Below, one piece after another: positions 11,362 through 21,850 of a stretch of DNA of 64,000 nt. A program made the position numbers and the translations under genes. This stretch comes from Isoperla grammatica (Eukaryota > Arthropoda > Insecta > Plecoptera > Perlodidae): contig OX246747.1 of assembly GCA_945910005.1 (NCBI GenBank), forward strand, positions 40,399,353-40,463,352, in the 5' to 3' direction. The notes under the pieces are model-generated. The model was not told the DNA's origin, ran no database searches, and saw nothing but the letters and a program-made list of their open reading frames with translations. Numbering within the stretch: the first letter of the stretch is position 1; every line of letters starts with the position of its first letter.

Positions 11362-11777
11362 CGATATGCGAGAACCGAACCAGATTCTTTCAGCGTTAAA
11401 CGTTTAGCGATAGGTCTGTATTATTAGATAGATGAAGACTACGTGCCACACCGGGTAGGGGGGGGGGGGGGCAGGGCGGGGGGGCGCTTACCATTAAAAA
11501 AACACTGTAAAGTAACTATTTTTTCTTAATGAAAACGATGTAATGTTAACTGACAGGGGCCACAAATGTTCTCTTAAACAACTGTTATGGTAATAATATA
11601 GATTGATGATGAGCGAAAATGAAGCTGTATATATATTTCAATAATCGTCAACAATAGGAGTATAAGGCTACTTGCCCTTATCATTAAACAACGCTCATAC
11701 ATCCACTTGACTCGAATGCATTAAAAATTAGGTAGATTCCGAGTAACAAAACCCACATCCTTATTACACGTTCACGT
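11362..11777. other. No gene; G-rich run
   Basis: G runs near 11458-11486 are followed by AT-rich DNA. Confidence 0.5.
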
Positions 11778-11990
11778 TTGCAAAGCCGTGGTTTGCCCGG
11801 TAAGTGGTGTGTGGTAACTCTGGCAACCTCGCCGATTTCCTCTCTCGATGGCAACGCCGCCGCTAAACGTCTACTTCCGGTTAGCCATCACTTCCGGCCG
11901 ACCAATAACAAACAGGTGGAGCAATTAGGGGATGACGGCGTGTTGACCCTTAACAGGGCCAGAGAGGGTGAGTCAATATGCGAGGATTCG
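11778..11990. promoter_or_regulatory. Promoter-like patch with two ETS sites and a CCAAT box
   Basis: ACTTCCGG occurs twice (11873-11880 and 11890-11897), 17 bp apart, with ACCAATAAC directly after. The patch is CpG-containing. A donor-like AGG|GTGAGTC follows near 11969. Paired ETS motifs with CCAAT are typical of TATA-less housekeeping promoters. No downstream coding exon was recognised on either strand, so this may be the 5' end of an unseen or non-coding transcript, or chance. Confidence 0.35.
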
Positions 11991-12114
11991 AAAAGTTTTT
12001 AAAGGGGATGAAAGTGAGTGTTGGATTGTGATTGTAGAGTGGGCAAGTATTCGTTAGCCGAGAGAAATTTTACCGGAGAATCTGAAGAACATTTTGTTTT
12101 TAAACAAGATTGCC

Positions 12115-12304
12115 TACAGTGTATTGCAATGAATCTGTGGTCCTAGGATCCCGCCCACCTTCCCCTACTTCACTCCATACCTCGAATCGCCGGCTCGGCG
12201 GGGTACCCCTCGCGGCTGGCTCGAGCCGGCGATTCGAGGTATGGAGTGAAGTAGGGGAAGGTGGGCGGGATCCTAGGACCACAGATTCATTGCAATACAC
12301 TATA
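12115..12304. mobile_element. Near-perfect foldback MITE, 80-bp identical arms
   Basis: Arms 12118-12197 and 12222-12301 are exact reverse complements over 80 bases. They are separated by a 24-base loop that itself holds GGGGTACCCC. One terminal mismatch outside them (12117/12302) and TA on each side (12115-12116 and 12303-12304) fit a Tc1/mariner-type insertion with ends starting CAGTG. Zero arm divergence points to very recent insertion or gene conversion. Open frames here are mirror images of each other and not genes. Confidence 0.8.
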
Positions 12305-13447
12305 GAGCTATTGTTCTATTGCTCTGGTTATATTGTTGTGTATTGTTGTATCTATATTATGTAATAAACATAAACTAGCGAGTTATTACAGTTTGACAAA
12401 GCTCAGAGTTCAGCTGCTAAGAACCTAAGTTTATGATTCCTGAACTGCCCGCTAGATAGTACCACCGCTAACTAAGCGACAGCAACGCCATCTACCGGCC
12501 GGCGACTGAAGCCCCTCGATGTGCGACCCCCTGCCCCAAGGTCACCGCTGCACCCCCCCCCCCCCCGCAACATGATATATGTCGGTACTTGCGAGCGGAA
12601 CTCCCTACGATAAATCCCCAGGATAAGGGATATACATTTTTTGAAATTGAAATCTAAAATGAAAGATTGAGGTCGGGTTTTTATCCGGCTAGGAGGGAAG
12701 TTTTCCCCGACGTTTCGATATAATTCATTCACTCGCGTCTCCACTAAATCAAGATTAAAATAATAAAATTGTGACATTAATAACCTTACTGGCTGCAGTG
12801 ACGATTATTAATTCGTTCTAATTATAGAACATTATCAACTGTTACAACGTACGGACAGAAGTAAAACATGAATGTATGAAACCCCTCTTCACATTAATTG
12901 AAACGTGAATTTATTTAGTATAAAGCTTTGGACCTAATTTTGATTAGAATATTACTATTTCCATGTATGAATACCCACGTTGACGTTAGAGCGAAAATAA
13001 AGCGATATTTCTGGAACCACGACGATAAAAGTTAAATTTTAATCTACTCATTTAGGAATGTCTTGAATCTAATGGAAGCTGTTCTGATCGCGTGCCCAGG
13101 AGACCGGGGAATTAATCTGTCAGATGAGTCTTCGATATCTCAATATTCAGCCTTCTGAAGCTGCGAGAGGAGAGAGAGAGGAGGAGGGGGTTAAGCATGG
13201 ATTGGGCTTTAACTTTCATCAAATCTATATTAAAAGTACTTAAAATATAATATATGCCATTTATAAATAATAATTCGTTGGAAAAAGAGACTGAACAATC
13301 TGTATATCCCCTTTCATGCTAAACAACAATTTACAAAATGTTGATTAGAAAACCCTACCCAGAACAGTATCATACGCAAAAGTCAGTCAATTTGTCTTTT
13401 GTACTTACTTACTAAGTAAAAATGCATTGTAGTTTTGCTGTCAGGAC
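12305..13447. other. No gene seen
   Basis: AT-rich, with a C run near 12553-12566. On the minus strand ATCGAAACGTCGGGG (near 12705-12719) resembles the 3' part of hammerhead-like elements, but no CTGANGA box precedes it. Confidence 0.5.

Positions 13448-13516
<69 letters not shown>
13448..13516 (+). repeat. GA microsatellite
   Basis: A (GA)n tract of about 68 bases after a short imperfect start. Confidence 0.95.
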
Positions 13517-13519
<3 letters not shown>

Positions 13520-13839
13520 CAATGTGGGAATACACTTCGTTCTTTCCCCATCTGCGTCGATCGAGAACTGTTCAATTTTCGTCTCTATAAATAAATGATT
13601 TAAATCATGTCGGAACGCGACAGAAATCTCTTTCCGTCTAAGCTCATTGGAGTCGCGCGCCGATAACGAGCGGTTAGATCATATTATTGCCGACTCGACT
13701 CTTCTTCTTCTTCTCCTATTCGAATCGTTCGTTGCTAGCTTCACACATTTACATAAATCTATATTCGTGTTTGTTTTACGGGTGCAGCAGCGCTGGTTCG
13801 TTAGGCGGTGCAAACTAGATTACGCATGTTTCGAGGCTG

Positions 13840-13869
13840 TGACGTCACCGTAGTCCCTGGTCACGTGAC
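13840..13869. promoter_or_regulatory. CRE plus E-box pair
   Basis: A full palindromic TGACGTCA (13840-13847) is followed 12 bases later by the palindrome GTCACGTGAC (13860-13869). The latter is the TFEB/USF-type CLEAR-like E-box. The same two motifs recur throughout the window. Confidence 0.45.
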
Positions 13870-14111
13870 TAGATCAAGCGTTGGCAACGCTGGGGCTTTA
13901 TGGCTCATATATTGGCAACGAGGCTAATCGAGACAATGGGTGGGCGATAAAGATGATGGAAACACGCGCCATAAGAGATCCATTTCCATGCTAGGCTTTG
14001 TAAATACATGGCTGTAAAATCTTGGAAACTAATTTTAATATTAATTATAAAAACATTTACTATATGTTTAAATTGCGCTGATTTGGTCCGTCATACGTCG
14101 CTGATATTTAT

Positions 14112-14240
14112 TTAGAATATAAAGTTAATCATAGTGATAACATCTTGATAATACAGATTCTGTATAGCGATTATTTCTGGGTGAAATAGTTCGCTTCTTT
14201 TCACTGAGCGTCCCCAGTCAAGGTGGATGTCACAACCTTC
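14112..14240. repeat. Dispersed repeat fragment shared with 21490-21690
   Basis: The segment around CGATTATTTCTGGGTGAAAT and TTCGCTTCTT matches 21570-21605 in order and spacing. No ends were resolved. It is probably the inside of a MITE. Confidence 0.5.
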
Positions 14241-14401
14241 TATTTTATGGTTAAGTTCCTGTGTATCACTGCACGGGACCCATCTGACTGTTGCATGTTG
14301 TTGCTCCCGATCATCCCCCTCCTGTTGGGGGTGAAGCCATCCCCTGTTCACGTTCCATCGCTCCCGTCAGTTCACGCCCGACCGAACACACGACGCCTTC
14401 G

Positions 14402-15184
14402 TGAACTCGCTCACAATATCACGTGACACGTGTTGTATATCACGTGACCACATCATTCAGTCGTTATATCACGTGACCACATCATTCAGTCGGTCAGTCT
14501 GTTCATCACGTGACCACATCATTCAGTCGGTCAGTCTGTTCATCACGTGACCACATCATTCAGTCGTTATATCACGTGACCACATCATTCAGTCGGTCAG
14601 TCAGTCAGTCAGTCAGTCAGTCAGTCAGTCAGTCAGTCAGTCAGTCAGTCAGTCAGTCAGTCAGTCAGTCAGTCAGTCAGTCAGTCAGTCAGTCAGTCAG
14701 TCGGTCAGTCTGTTCATCACGTGACCACATCATTCAGTCGGTCAGTCTGTTCATCACGTGACCACATCATTCAGTCGGTCAGTCTGTTCATCACGTGACC
14801 ACATCATTCAGTCGGTCAGTCTGTTCATCACGTGACCACATCATTCAGTCGGTCAGTCTGTTCATCACGTGACCACATCATTCAGTCGGTCAGTCAGTCA
14901 GTCAGTCAGTCAGTCAGTCAGTCAGTCAGTCAGTCAGTCAGTCAGTCAGTCAGTCAGTCGGTCAGTCTGTTCATCACGTGACCACATCATTCAGTCGGTC
15001 AGTCTGTTCATCACGTGACCACATCATTCAGTCGGTCAGTCTGTTCATCACGTGACCACATCATTCAGTCGGGTCAGTCTGTTCATCACGTGACCACATC
15101 ATTCAGTCGGTCAGTCTGTTCATCACGTGACCACATCATTCAGTCGGTCAGTCAGTCAGTCAGTCAGTCAGTCAGTCAGTCACG
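14402..15184 (+). repeat. E-box minisatellite (37 bp) interleaved with CAGT tetranucleotide arrays
   Basis: A 37-bp unit with ATCACGTGACCACATCATTC and then AGTCGGTCAGTCTGTTC repeats in three blocks. The blocks are separated by (CAGT)n arrays at about 14590-14702, 14885-14960 and 15143-15181. I count 15 CACGTGACC sites plus a double E-box at 14419-14431. The CAGT arrays seem to have grown from the CAGTCGGTCAGT part of the unit. An open frame of Ser-Val/Gln repeats crosses the array because of the repeat, not because it is a gene. Confidence 0.93.
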
Positions 15185-16435
15185 TTCAAACTGACTGACT
15201 GAACACTGAACTTGAACACTGGACAGTTCTTGCTGTTTAGTTGGTTCATAAAAAAATATATTTGAAAAAGTAAAGATATTACCAAAACTGAATATTTTTT
15301 AAAGTGAATTTACAATTTATTAAAGCAGTATCAAATCAAATCGTTATGTATCTGTAGGCCTATGTGTATAACTCTTTAAACACGTGGATTCTATTCGGCA
15401 ACGTCAACTCAACATAATTATAAAATTAAATAACAAAAGATTAAGTTTTTCTTAAATCTCTCTACGTAAAATTTCCCTTTTTGAAAACAAAAAAGTTCTC
15501 GAACGCATCGCGAGGGATAATTCCTTAATTTCCCTTTTCACTCCAGTAACTTTGAATCGAACAAAAGTGGGAAACGCAAAGAAAACAAAAGAAAGAAATA
15601 TTTTCTCGGGGAAAATTTACGACGGGAAAAACTTTTTCCGAGATTATTTTTCTTAAAGCAGGAGAAAAGAAAATGAGTCCGAGATTAAGGTGGGGAAGGG
15701 TGACGTTTGAAAGGGGGAGGTTATTGTTGACTTGAAGGGAAGGAAAGGGGTTGGATCTGATTTGCTCCGACTGGTTCACACCTGGTTATTACACGTGTGG
15801 GGGTTGGTCAGCCCGAAATACGATGACGTCAGATCCCTGGGGTCCTCCGCGCCTTTCACCGCGAGATTATCATCCCCTTCCCCACCCCCTTCCACCCCTA
15901 CGCAGCGTTACGAGCTCGCCACGGTTCCTCTAGGTCAGAGACTCTAAAGAAGCTCCAATCCACGCACCAGCCGCAATACCACACAGATATGGGTTCATTT
16001 TGGCCTGAATATAATGTATTACAAATTATTATTATTATCTGTTTAACGACGTCCTCTGCATATTTCCTCCGTTTTAAGAGCTTATTCTGGCCTCACACAG
16101 CGATCTTCATTGGACTTCCTAACAATACTCGTGGCTTGTTCCAAATTAGTCATTTAAGTTGTTTTAGGTGTAAGTTCTGTGGGAACAATGGAAAGCCAAG
16201 CTACAGGTTAATAACAAGGTAACATTGTGACTATATGAGCAAGCATGGTAACTAGCGGAAAACACGGCGAGCGCTATCGGAGATGACGTCAGGAGATAAC
16301 GACGGAGTCGAACCGGTAGAACAGGCGCGGGGTGGCTCACGGAGGAGAACGATACGCGGGAAACAATAGGGCTTGTCACAGTCACAGAGTGGAGCTGGAC
16401 CGAGTAGGTTTCATTCTGTGACTTCTTCAAGTTTT
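15185..16435. other. No gene seen
   Basis: AT-rich to mixed DNA with a TGACGTCA at about 15822 and another near 16283. No coding or RNA gene was recognised. Confidence 0.5.
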
Positions 16436-16477
16436 AGCTCTGAAGATGGGTAGTGTAACCTGCCCGAAACGTCAGCT
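16436..16477 (+). ncRNA. Hammerhead-ribozyme-like motif (Penelope-type)
   Basis: In order: stem I AGCT (16436-16439), CTGAAGA (16440-16446), one T, stem II GGGTAG (16448-16453), a 6-base loop, CTGCCC (16460-16465), GAAAC (16466-16470), GTC (16471-16473), and stem I partner AGCT (16474-16477). All invariant core positions (C3 U4 G5 A6, G8 A9, G12 A13 A14, cleavage triplet GUC) are present. Stem II pairs 6 of 6 with one G-U. Stem III would be only AC/GU with no loop, so cleavage would need a dimer through the self-complementary ACGU. Minimal motifs of this kind are known from Penelope-like retroelements. The T at 16447 is unusual. Confidence 0.5.
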
Positions 16478-17605
16478 TTTAAGCGATAATCGACGCGGCT
16501 ATACCCGAAAGCCAAGTTCAAGTTTATTCATATAGTAACAATCTTGTACTTAGATGAATGACTCAGTAGCTTGTAGCTTGTAGCTCCCTATAGGTCTCAC
16601 AAGTAGACGCAAACTAAAACTCTGAAACTTTGCTGGGAAATATCTCTTCAAAAGATTTCCGCGCGTGGTGGTCTGAAACTTAACCAGGAGATATCTCGTC
16701 AAAAGATTTCCGCGCGTGGTGGGCGAAACACCCCCCCCCCACCACCCTACGAATCAAGAAGCCCTAATGAAATAAGTCCAAATATAGCCTCGACATCTCA
16801 TGAGTAGCCTCGTCGCTCGCGCATATAATTGAGATCAAAGTTTGCAAACACGCTCGCACGACGCAAACCCGTCCGACAAAACTTTTGACACGAGTAATTA
16901 CGCGAAATATGCCGAAGATTGCCGATTAGTACTTCGTGTAACTAACTTCCCGACCTCCGGGGGACTCGCCGCCTTGTTGACAGTTTAGTTGGCGGTGGAA
17001 AGTTGGCGGTGATATATCCGCAACTGTGTTGGTTAGACGGATTTACAGGGTTGTCCAAACAGTTGAGTTTGATCTGAACATTAGTAAGACAGGCATTTGG
17101 GAGTAGGCGACTTTTACCACTGAGCTGTATTCATAGTAAAAAAAAATATCTGTAAATACCTAAGTAAACAAGTAGTTAGATAGTAGGTTTTTCTAATGAA
17201 TAGTAGATAGTGAAGAAGTTATACAGCTAATAAAGGGGGAAGTAAGTTCGTTTCATTACAGAAAGAGAAACATAATTATAAAGTGGTAAATCAGGTAATG
17301 GAATTAGTTGAAACTAATGAGTTTTCAGTCCTTCACTAATCAATTAGTAAGGGAATTAGTAGACAGGGACTTAATAAGAATGTAATTTATAAAGAAGGTA
17401 AGAAAATAAGTACGAAAGTATCGACATTATCAGAAGCAAAACATTTAACAATATCTAAAACGTTTTGAAAATTACAAATTCCTCCTATTTTTGGAAAAAC
17501 AATAACATTTCCCAGGGTTCTAAGCAACTCACCTTGAGAGTGTATTTGTAAACACCTCTAAATACAATGAATGGTTTAAGAAAAGCAAGATGTGGTCAGT
17601 CCTAC
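16478..17605. other. No gene; small tandem duplication
   Basis: Two copies of a ~55-bp unit with AAAAGATTTCCGCGCGTGGT lie at about 16621-16727 and are followed by a C run. The rest is AT-rich with many TTAGT words (17150-17400). Confidence 0.6.
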
Positions 17606-17743
17606 CTGTGTGAGATGCCATCGCTTGGAGGCCTTGGCTATCGGGTCAGTCACGTGGGTACAGGCAGCCCCAAACAACATGACCTTGTGGGGGCCAATGT
17701 GCATCATGTCGAAGAAAGCCTTCACCCCCACAGCAGCGTTGCA
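17606..17743 (-). CDS. GABBR2: GABA-B receptor subunit 2-like, one internal exon
   Basis: This minus-strand exon of 138 bases (46 codons, phase 0 to phase 0) is bounded by a pyrimidine-rich acceptor ending TATGTTTCAG just before base 17743 and by the donor CAG|GTAGGA just after 17606. The reading frame is open throughout: CNAAVGVKAFFDMM, then HIGPHKVMLFGAAC, then THVTDPIAKASKRWHLTQ. Compared with the same part of human GABBR2, which starts CDNAKGLKAF and ends WNLVQ, I count 20 of 46 identical residues, no gaps and the same length. The two Cys, 27 residues apart, match the human disulfide pair in the first lobe of the Venus-flytrap extracellular domain. The protein is the G-protein-coupling partner of the obligate GABA-B heterodimer in the neuronal membrane. 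No neighbouring exon was found in the window, so the introns are long. Bacterial-type periplasmic binding domains share the fold, but the specific residues point to GABBR2. Confidence 0.85.
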
Positions 17744-19092
17744 CTGAAACATAGAAATACAGTGACGTCACAACAAGACCCCAAATAACGTAGTGAGGGT
17801 AGATAAAGCGCCCCTTAACTGTGAAGAAACATAGTATCAGGTAAATCTTTCTGGATGCAGTTGAGACGATATTGTAAATCATTTACAAGACGTATTATTC
17901 CCTTTAACACAACTTACCACTTTTGGCTTATTTAAATGCACTGATCAAATGTATCAATTTTAGTTACTAAAATTAAATACCAACGTTCATTATTTTATTC
18001 TGAACGTCAGAACGAAAGTGAGACATCCCCTCGCATCCTAGGGTGGGGGTGTAGGACCCCCCCACCCCCCGCAGAACACATCAACACGTCTACTAAACGA
18101 AGAAGAGTGAAACATATGAAGCTGTCTTCATCACATCGCCCCCCCCCCCTCGTAATCTGTCATCGCCGCCAACCCACGACACTAAACATCCGCAGGGCGA
18201 CAACTTAATAATAAAAACACTCTCACTATATTTTTACGATTCACAAGGGTAAATGAAATATTTAAAATCATATAAAATATATATAAAGATACAACTTTTC
18301 CTTCTCTCTATATAGGTCTACGCATCGCGGCTAATATTAGATTTTATGGTTGAAGACGTCTTTACGGTTATGTCGTGCGTAAAATGTGGCGACGTTAGCC
18401 CCCTTCCCCCCTCCCCCCCTCACACCCCGTCACTCTGTGTGGCGTCTGTCATCTTCGCTGAGACTTTTAAAACCTTGCAAGTTCTGCAGTATTCTTTTCG
18501 TCATCAGTATTAAATAATATGTTTGAAATATGTAACTGATACGATAAAAAGGCGATTTTCTAAATGCCACCTAATTAATGTTAAAACAAATTAAATTAAT
18601 TATTAACCGTAGTTTTACTCTCGAAAATGTAATTGTTTTATCAAATTTTAAAAGCAGTTGTAAATCTTTCTTAAATGTTAGTGCTGATTACTTTGGGAAG
18701 TGACGTGTTTATGTCCTGTAAAAAGGCAACTTACTGAATCTCTTGATGGCTTAGGACGCTTAGAACCTGCGCCCCTACCCATGAGCCACTGCGGCCGGCG
18801 TTGATACGCATTTGGTCAGAAGGTCAATGTTGCTATACCCTATCACCTGTGCGTGTGTAAACGCACTGTACTCTCGCCAGGAGAAGGCTACGTGCCGCTA
18901 ACAGCTTCCTGTTCGTGTGGCTTAAGCTCGTTGCATAACTATGAGGATCCAACTAACATGTATAAACACCGTGAGCTCTCATTACCATGTTAACATGTTC
19001 CTGTGCGGGTATAATTGAAATAATGCGTGGCTTGTATCGGGGATAGGGGACCAATGTCACGCATGACGCACTCACGCATTCTGCTGTGAGAT
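17744..19092. other. Intron-like sequence, no other exon seen
   Basis: This lies directly 5' of the GABBR2 exon on its strand. It holds C runs at about 18057-18070, 18139-18149 and 18400-18419. A tRNA-like GGGCGCAGGTTCTAAGCGTC patch on the minus strand (about 18745-18770) is too degraded to call. Confidence 0.5.
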
Positions 19093-19322
19093 GATGCGGG
19101 CAGGCAGAGTCAAGGGTGTAGACAGGATAGGACAAGCAGACAAGTCACGGGCAGGCAGAGACAAGGGTGCAGCAAGGGCAGGACAGGCAGGGAGAGTCAA
19201 GGGTGTAGGACAAGCAGACAAGTCATGGGGGCTGGCAGAGTCAAGAGTGCAGGCAGGGCAGGAAAAGTAGACAAGTCACGGACAGGCAGAGTCAAGGGTG
19301 TAGGACAAGCAGACAAGTCTAT
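19093..19322 (+). repeat. Minisatellite rich in GGCAGAGTCAAGGGTG
   Basis: About five irregular units contain GGGCAGGCAGAGTCAAGGGT, then a variable spacer, then GGACAAGCAGACAAGTCA. Unit length varies by internal duplication. Confidence 0.85.
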
Positions 19323-19325
19323 ACT

Positions 19326-19709
19326 GAGTATTCACGTGACGTCACATCGGCCATATTGAAGGCCAAAATGTGTCAATAGAAAACGAATATGCCTACCAAA
19401 ATATATGAGAGCTTTAACACTTATCCCCAACGAAATGTAAGCAAATGATTATTTATGCCATTGTAAACCACAAAATGAGTGGTGAGACAAGACTTAGGTC
19501 CAATTAACGTTGCTAGTAAGTATTAATATCAATCTAATGTTGGAGAACACTTGAACTTAAACTATACGATTCGAGCTTATCAAATAATGAACTGCCCATC
19601 GAAAGTAAACGAATATGGCCGTTTCTATACACAACATGGCAACTAGACAAGTGGAGTAAACACAAGTTGTGGGCTCCAATTTGGCCTCTGAGATGTCACG
19701 TGATTACTG
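19326..19709. mobile_element. MITE-D copy with E-box/CRE ends
   Basis: The left end GAGTATTCACGTGACGTCAC, then ATCGGCC, is mirrored by a right end that reads GCAGTAATCACGTGACATCT, then CAGAGGCC, on the other strand. The inside is AT-rich with an interior patch (GTTAATCAC/GTAAACCACAAAA, then GAGTG) also found at 25390-25440. A C run follows the right end. Confidence 0.65.
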
Positions 19710-20011
19710 CCCCCCCCCCCCCCCTCCTCCATCTTGTTCGTGACATCCACAGATAAATCCTCTAATTCCAGGTTATCGATGCCAGGATAATGACTTGTTA
19801 GTCGAGTCCATTATATTCCCTCTCCCTCGCAAAACTGTTGCGCATTGTAAATCGACTTTAAACATGTTAAATGAGAAAAGTTTGAAAACATTGTTCTCTA
19901 AATCAGCCGAGTTGCGCGAACGTTAATTGAATTAGTTGACGCGAGCGTCGCCAGGTGACACGTCATGAATACTGTAGCGTTTCATTTCGTAGTTACGCGG
20001 GTGAAAAGTGC

Positions 20012-20231
20012 AATAGACCTTTTTCAGAATTGATCTAGGACCCTTAGATAGAATTAATGATTACCCTTCCTCTAGATCTTCAATGACAACAATGCACAAC
20101 AGTGAAAAATGCACCTTAACATAACGTTTGAAAACTAGTTGTTATTGTTGAGCATTGTTGTCATTGATCTATCAAGGAGGTTAAATAGAAAAAATCACGG
20201 CCCTCTAGATCTATTCTGAAAATCGTGTATT
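20012..20231. mobile_element. MITE-A copy 1
   Basis: Long imperfect terminal inverted repeats begin AATAGACC, then a TTTTCARAATTGATCTAGGA block, then a CTCTAGATCTTCAATGACAA block on the left. The right half is its mirror (ATTGTTGTCATTGATC ... AGATCTATTCTGAAAAT). It is about 220 bp, non-coding, and the RNA would fold as a long hairpin. Related copies lie at 40130, 41468, 43308 and 56258. Confidence 0.8.
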
Positions 20232-21164
20232 CGATACAATGAAACATTAATTAGCGCCTAAAAAGGCAAAATCACAAATTAATACCTTCAATAAATATAT
20301 CTCTTAAAATGTTTCATTACCAAGTATTATTGTACACGACTTTCAAGGTATATTCAAATATTAAAGGTGTTTTTGTATGTGGGATACAAAATGGCGAATG
20401 GATTCTTGCGACGACCTGTTTTGGGAGTCGACCAGTATAGAAGGCAGTTTCATCTGTGAAGGTGCGCCAAGAAGGGTCTATTACGCGGCTGTTCGCGCAT
20501 GTTTATCGTTGAAGATATCGACATTTCATATATTCGATATTTGTGCCGTTATTTTTGATGCTCACTAATTTGATGCTGTCACAGTTGATGTTTCGATAGT
20601 TGACAGCGGATAATCGAACTTCTATTATCGATATATGGTTAACTGGAATCTACCTACCTACGCGGTGACAGAACAACTGGATGTGACAGTAACAAAAACA
20701 AAACTGTTGCAATTATATTGTGAACGTGATCAATGTAGAGTTCTGATAACTGCCACCGTAGTCGGCCGAGGTAGATTTGTCGTTGGTCTAGCAAACCGCG
20801 TTTCACGTTTAAATCCTAGCTTCTGAAAGGATGTTATGAAGTAGTGTTCTTTCGCCTTTAATCAGAATGAAGCTATAATCCTAACTAATGGACCTGCTAT
20901 AAAAATTATGAAAGTTCAACATTATTATGTTGAGCTTGAAGACATAAGATAATGATCGACTTACAAGACTATCGACTTATCGTGTTACAAGAATCAGTAA
21001 GGACTTATTTCGTTCGGATTGGCCAAGTTAAAACGAGCTAGGTTCTAGGAATGAGAGAGTATACATCCATAAAATTCAATGTTATGTATTTTATACATTT
21101 AGATCAAATATACAATGGTATTCTCCGTAGAAAGTCAAACAAAACATAAATGGAACGATTTTTT
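20232..21164. other. No gene seen
   Basis: Mixed to AT-rich DNA. ACAAAATGGCGAATGG (20386) resembles the YY1-like ends of MITE-D. Short open frames here have no family resemblance. Confidence 0.45.
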
Positions 21165-21215
21165 TAAATTACTAACGTTTTGGTGGAGGTGCCGGGTTGG
21201 ACATTATTATGAAGT
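21165..21215 (+). repeat. SINE 3'-part fragment
   Basis: TTTTGGTGGAGGTGCCGGGT repeats the patch seen at 9757 and 33038, which marks the same dispersed SINE. Confidence 0.5.
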
Positions 21216-21489
21216 TTTACTGTTATTAAAGGGGAGGTTACCGCTACAATTATTGTGAGGGTGGGGGTGAAGGGGATCTTTATCACTGCGACTAATCATA
21301 TTGTAGTTATCATTATTATTTAAGATTTTACGCTCAAGCAAGGTGAAAATAATGATGAGAGGTATTTATCGGCTCGATTTCATTTCGTCTTTCTGATTGA
21401 TTTTGATATCTCTACTTCTCTCTTTAAAATGTCTACTCTATCATTTGTATAAATATCTTTTTAACATTTTAAATAGTAACACTAATTCA

Positions 21490-21690
21490 GGGGGGCCTTA
21501 TAGGGCCAAAGTTTCTTTGGAAAATCAAAGTACTCATAGCAAACATATTCCGATAAATTAAAATCTTTGTATCGATTATTTCTGGAGTAAAGTTTCGCTT
21601 CTTCGACTTGAAAAATACGCACAGTCCAAATTTATGACGGTTATTTGTACGGCGTATCTCGCGGTGTGCGGCAGCCATTTTGTATGTCTG
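21490..21690. repeat. MITE-like fragment with GGCAGCCATTTTG end
   Basis: It shares CGATTATTTCTGG and TTTCGCTTCTT with 14112-14240. It ends in CGGCAGCCATTTTG, a YY1-like motif also seen at the ends of MITE-D relatives. Confidence 0.45.
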
Positions 21691-21803
21691 AGGGCTTTGC
21701 ATCCATCCATTCCGTACAAAACAAAACAACATCACGTCTGCGAAAATACCTCATTTGTTTGTCAAAGCTGGCTTACGCTGTTTGCCGCTAGGCGCGTGAC
21801 ACT

Positions 21804-21850
21804 CGCTGCGCACGGCGGCCATCTTGTGCAGTCACGTCACGTGCGACGTG
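21804..21850. promoter_or_regulatory. YY1-like motif next to CACGTCACGTG
   Basis: GGCGGCCATCTTGTGCAG followed by TCACGTCACGTGCGACGTG sets a YY1-type motif next to CRE half-sites and an E-box, as at MITE-D ends. It may be a relic terminus. Confidence 0.4.

Noticed and set aside
12100..12364. Two similar open frames on opposite strands
   Set aside because: They are mirror readings of the perfect inverted repeat, not genes.
14402..15184. Possible CRISPR-like array (regular repeats with short spacers)
   Set aside because: The spacers are not unique and grade into CAGT repeats. The genome is eukaryotic with spliced exons.
18740..18800. Minus-strand tRNA gene
   Set aside because: Only a box-B-like word; no acceptor stem, anticodon arm or A box could be folded by eye.
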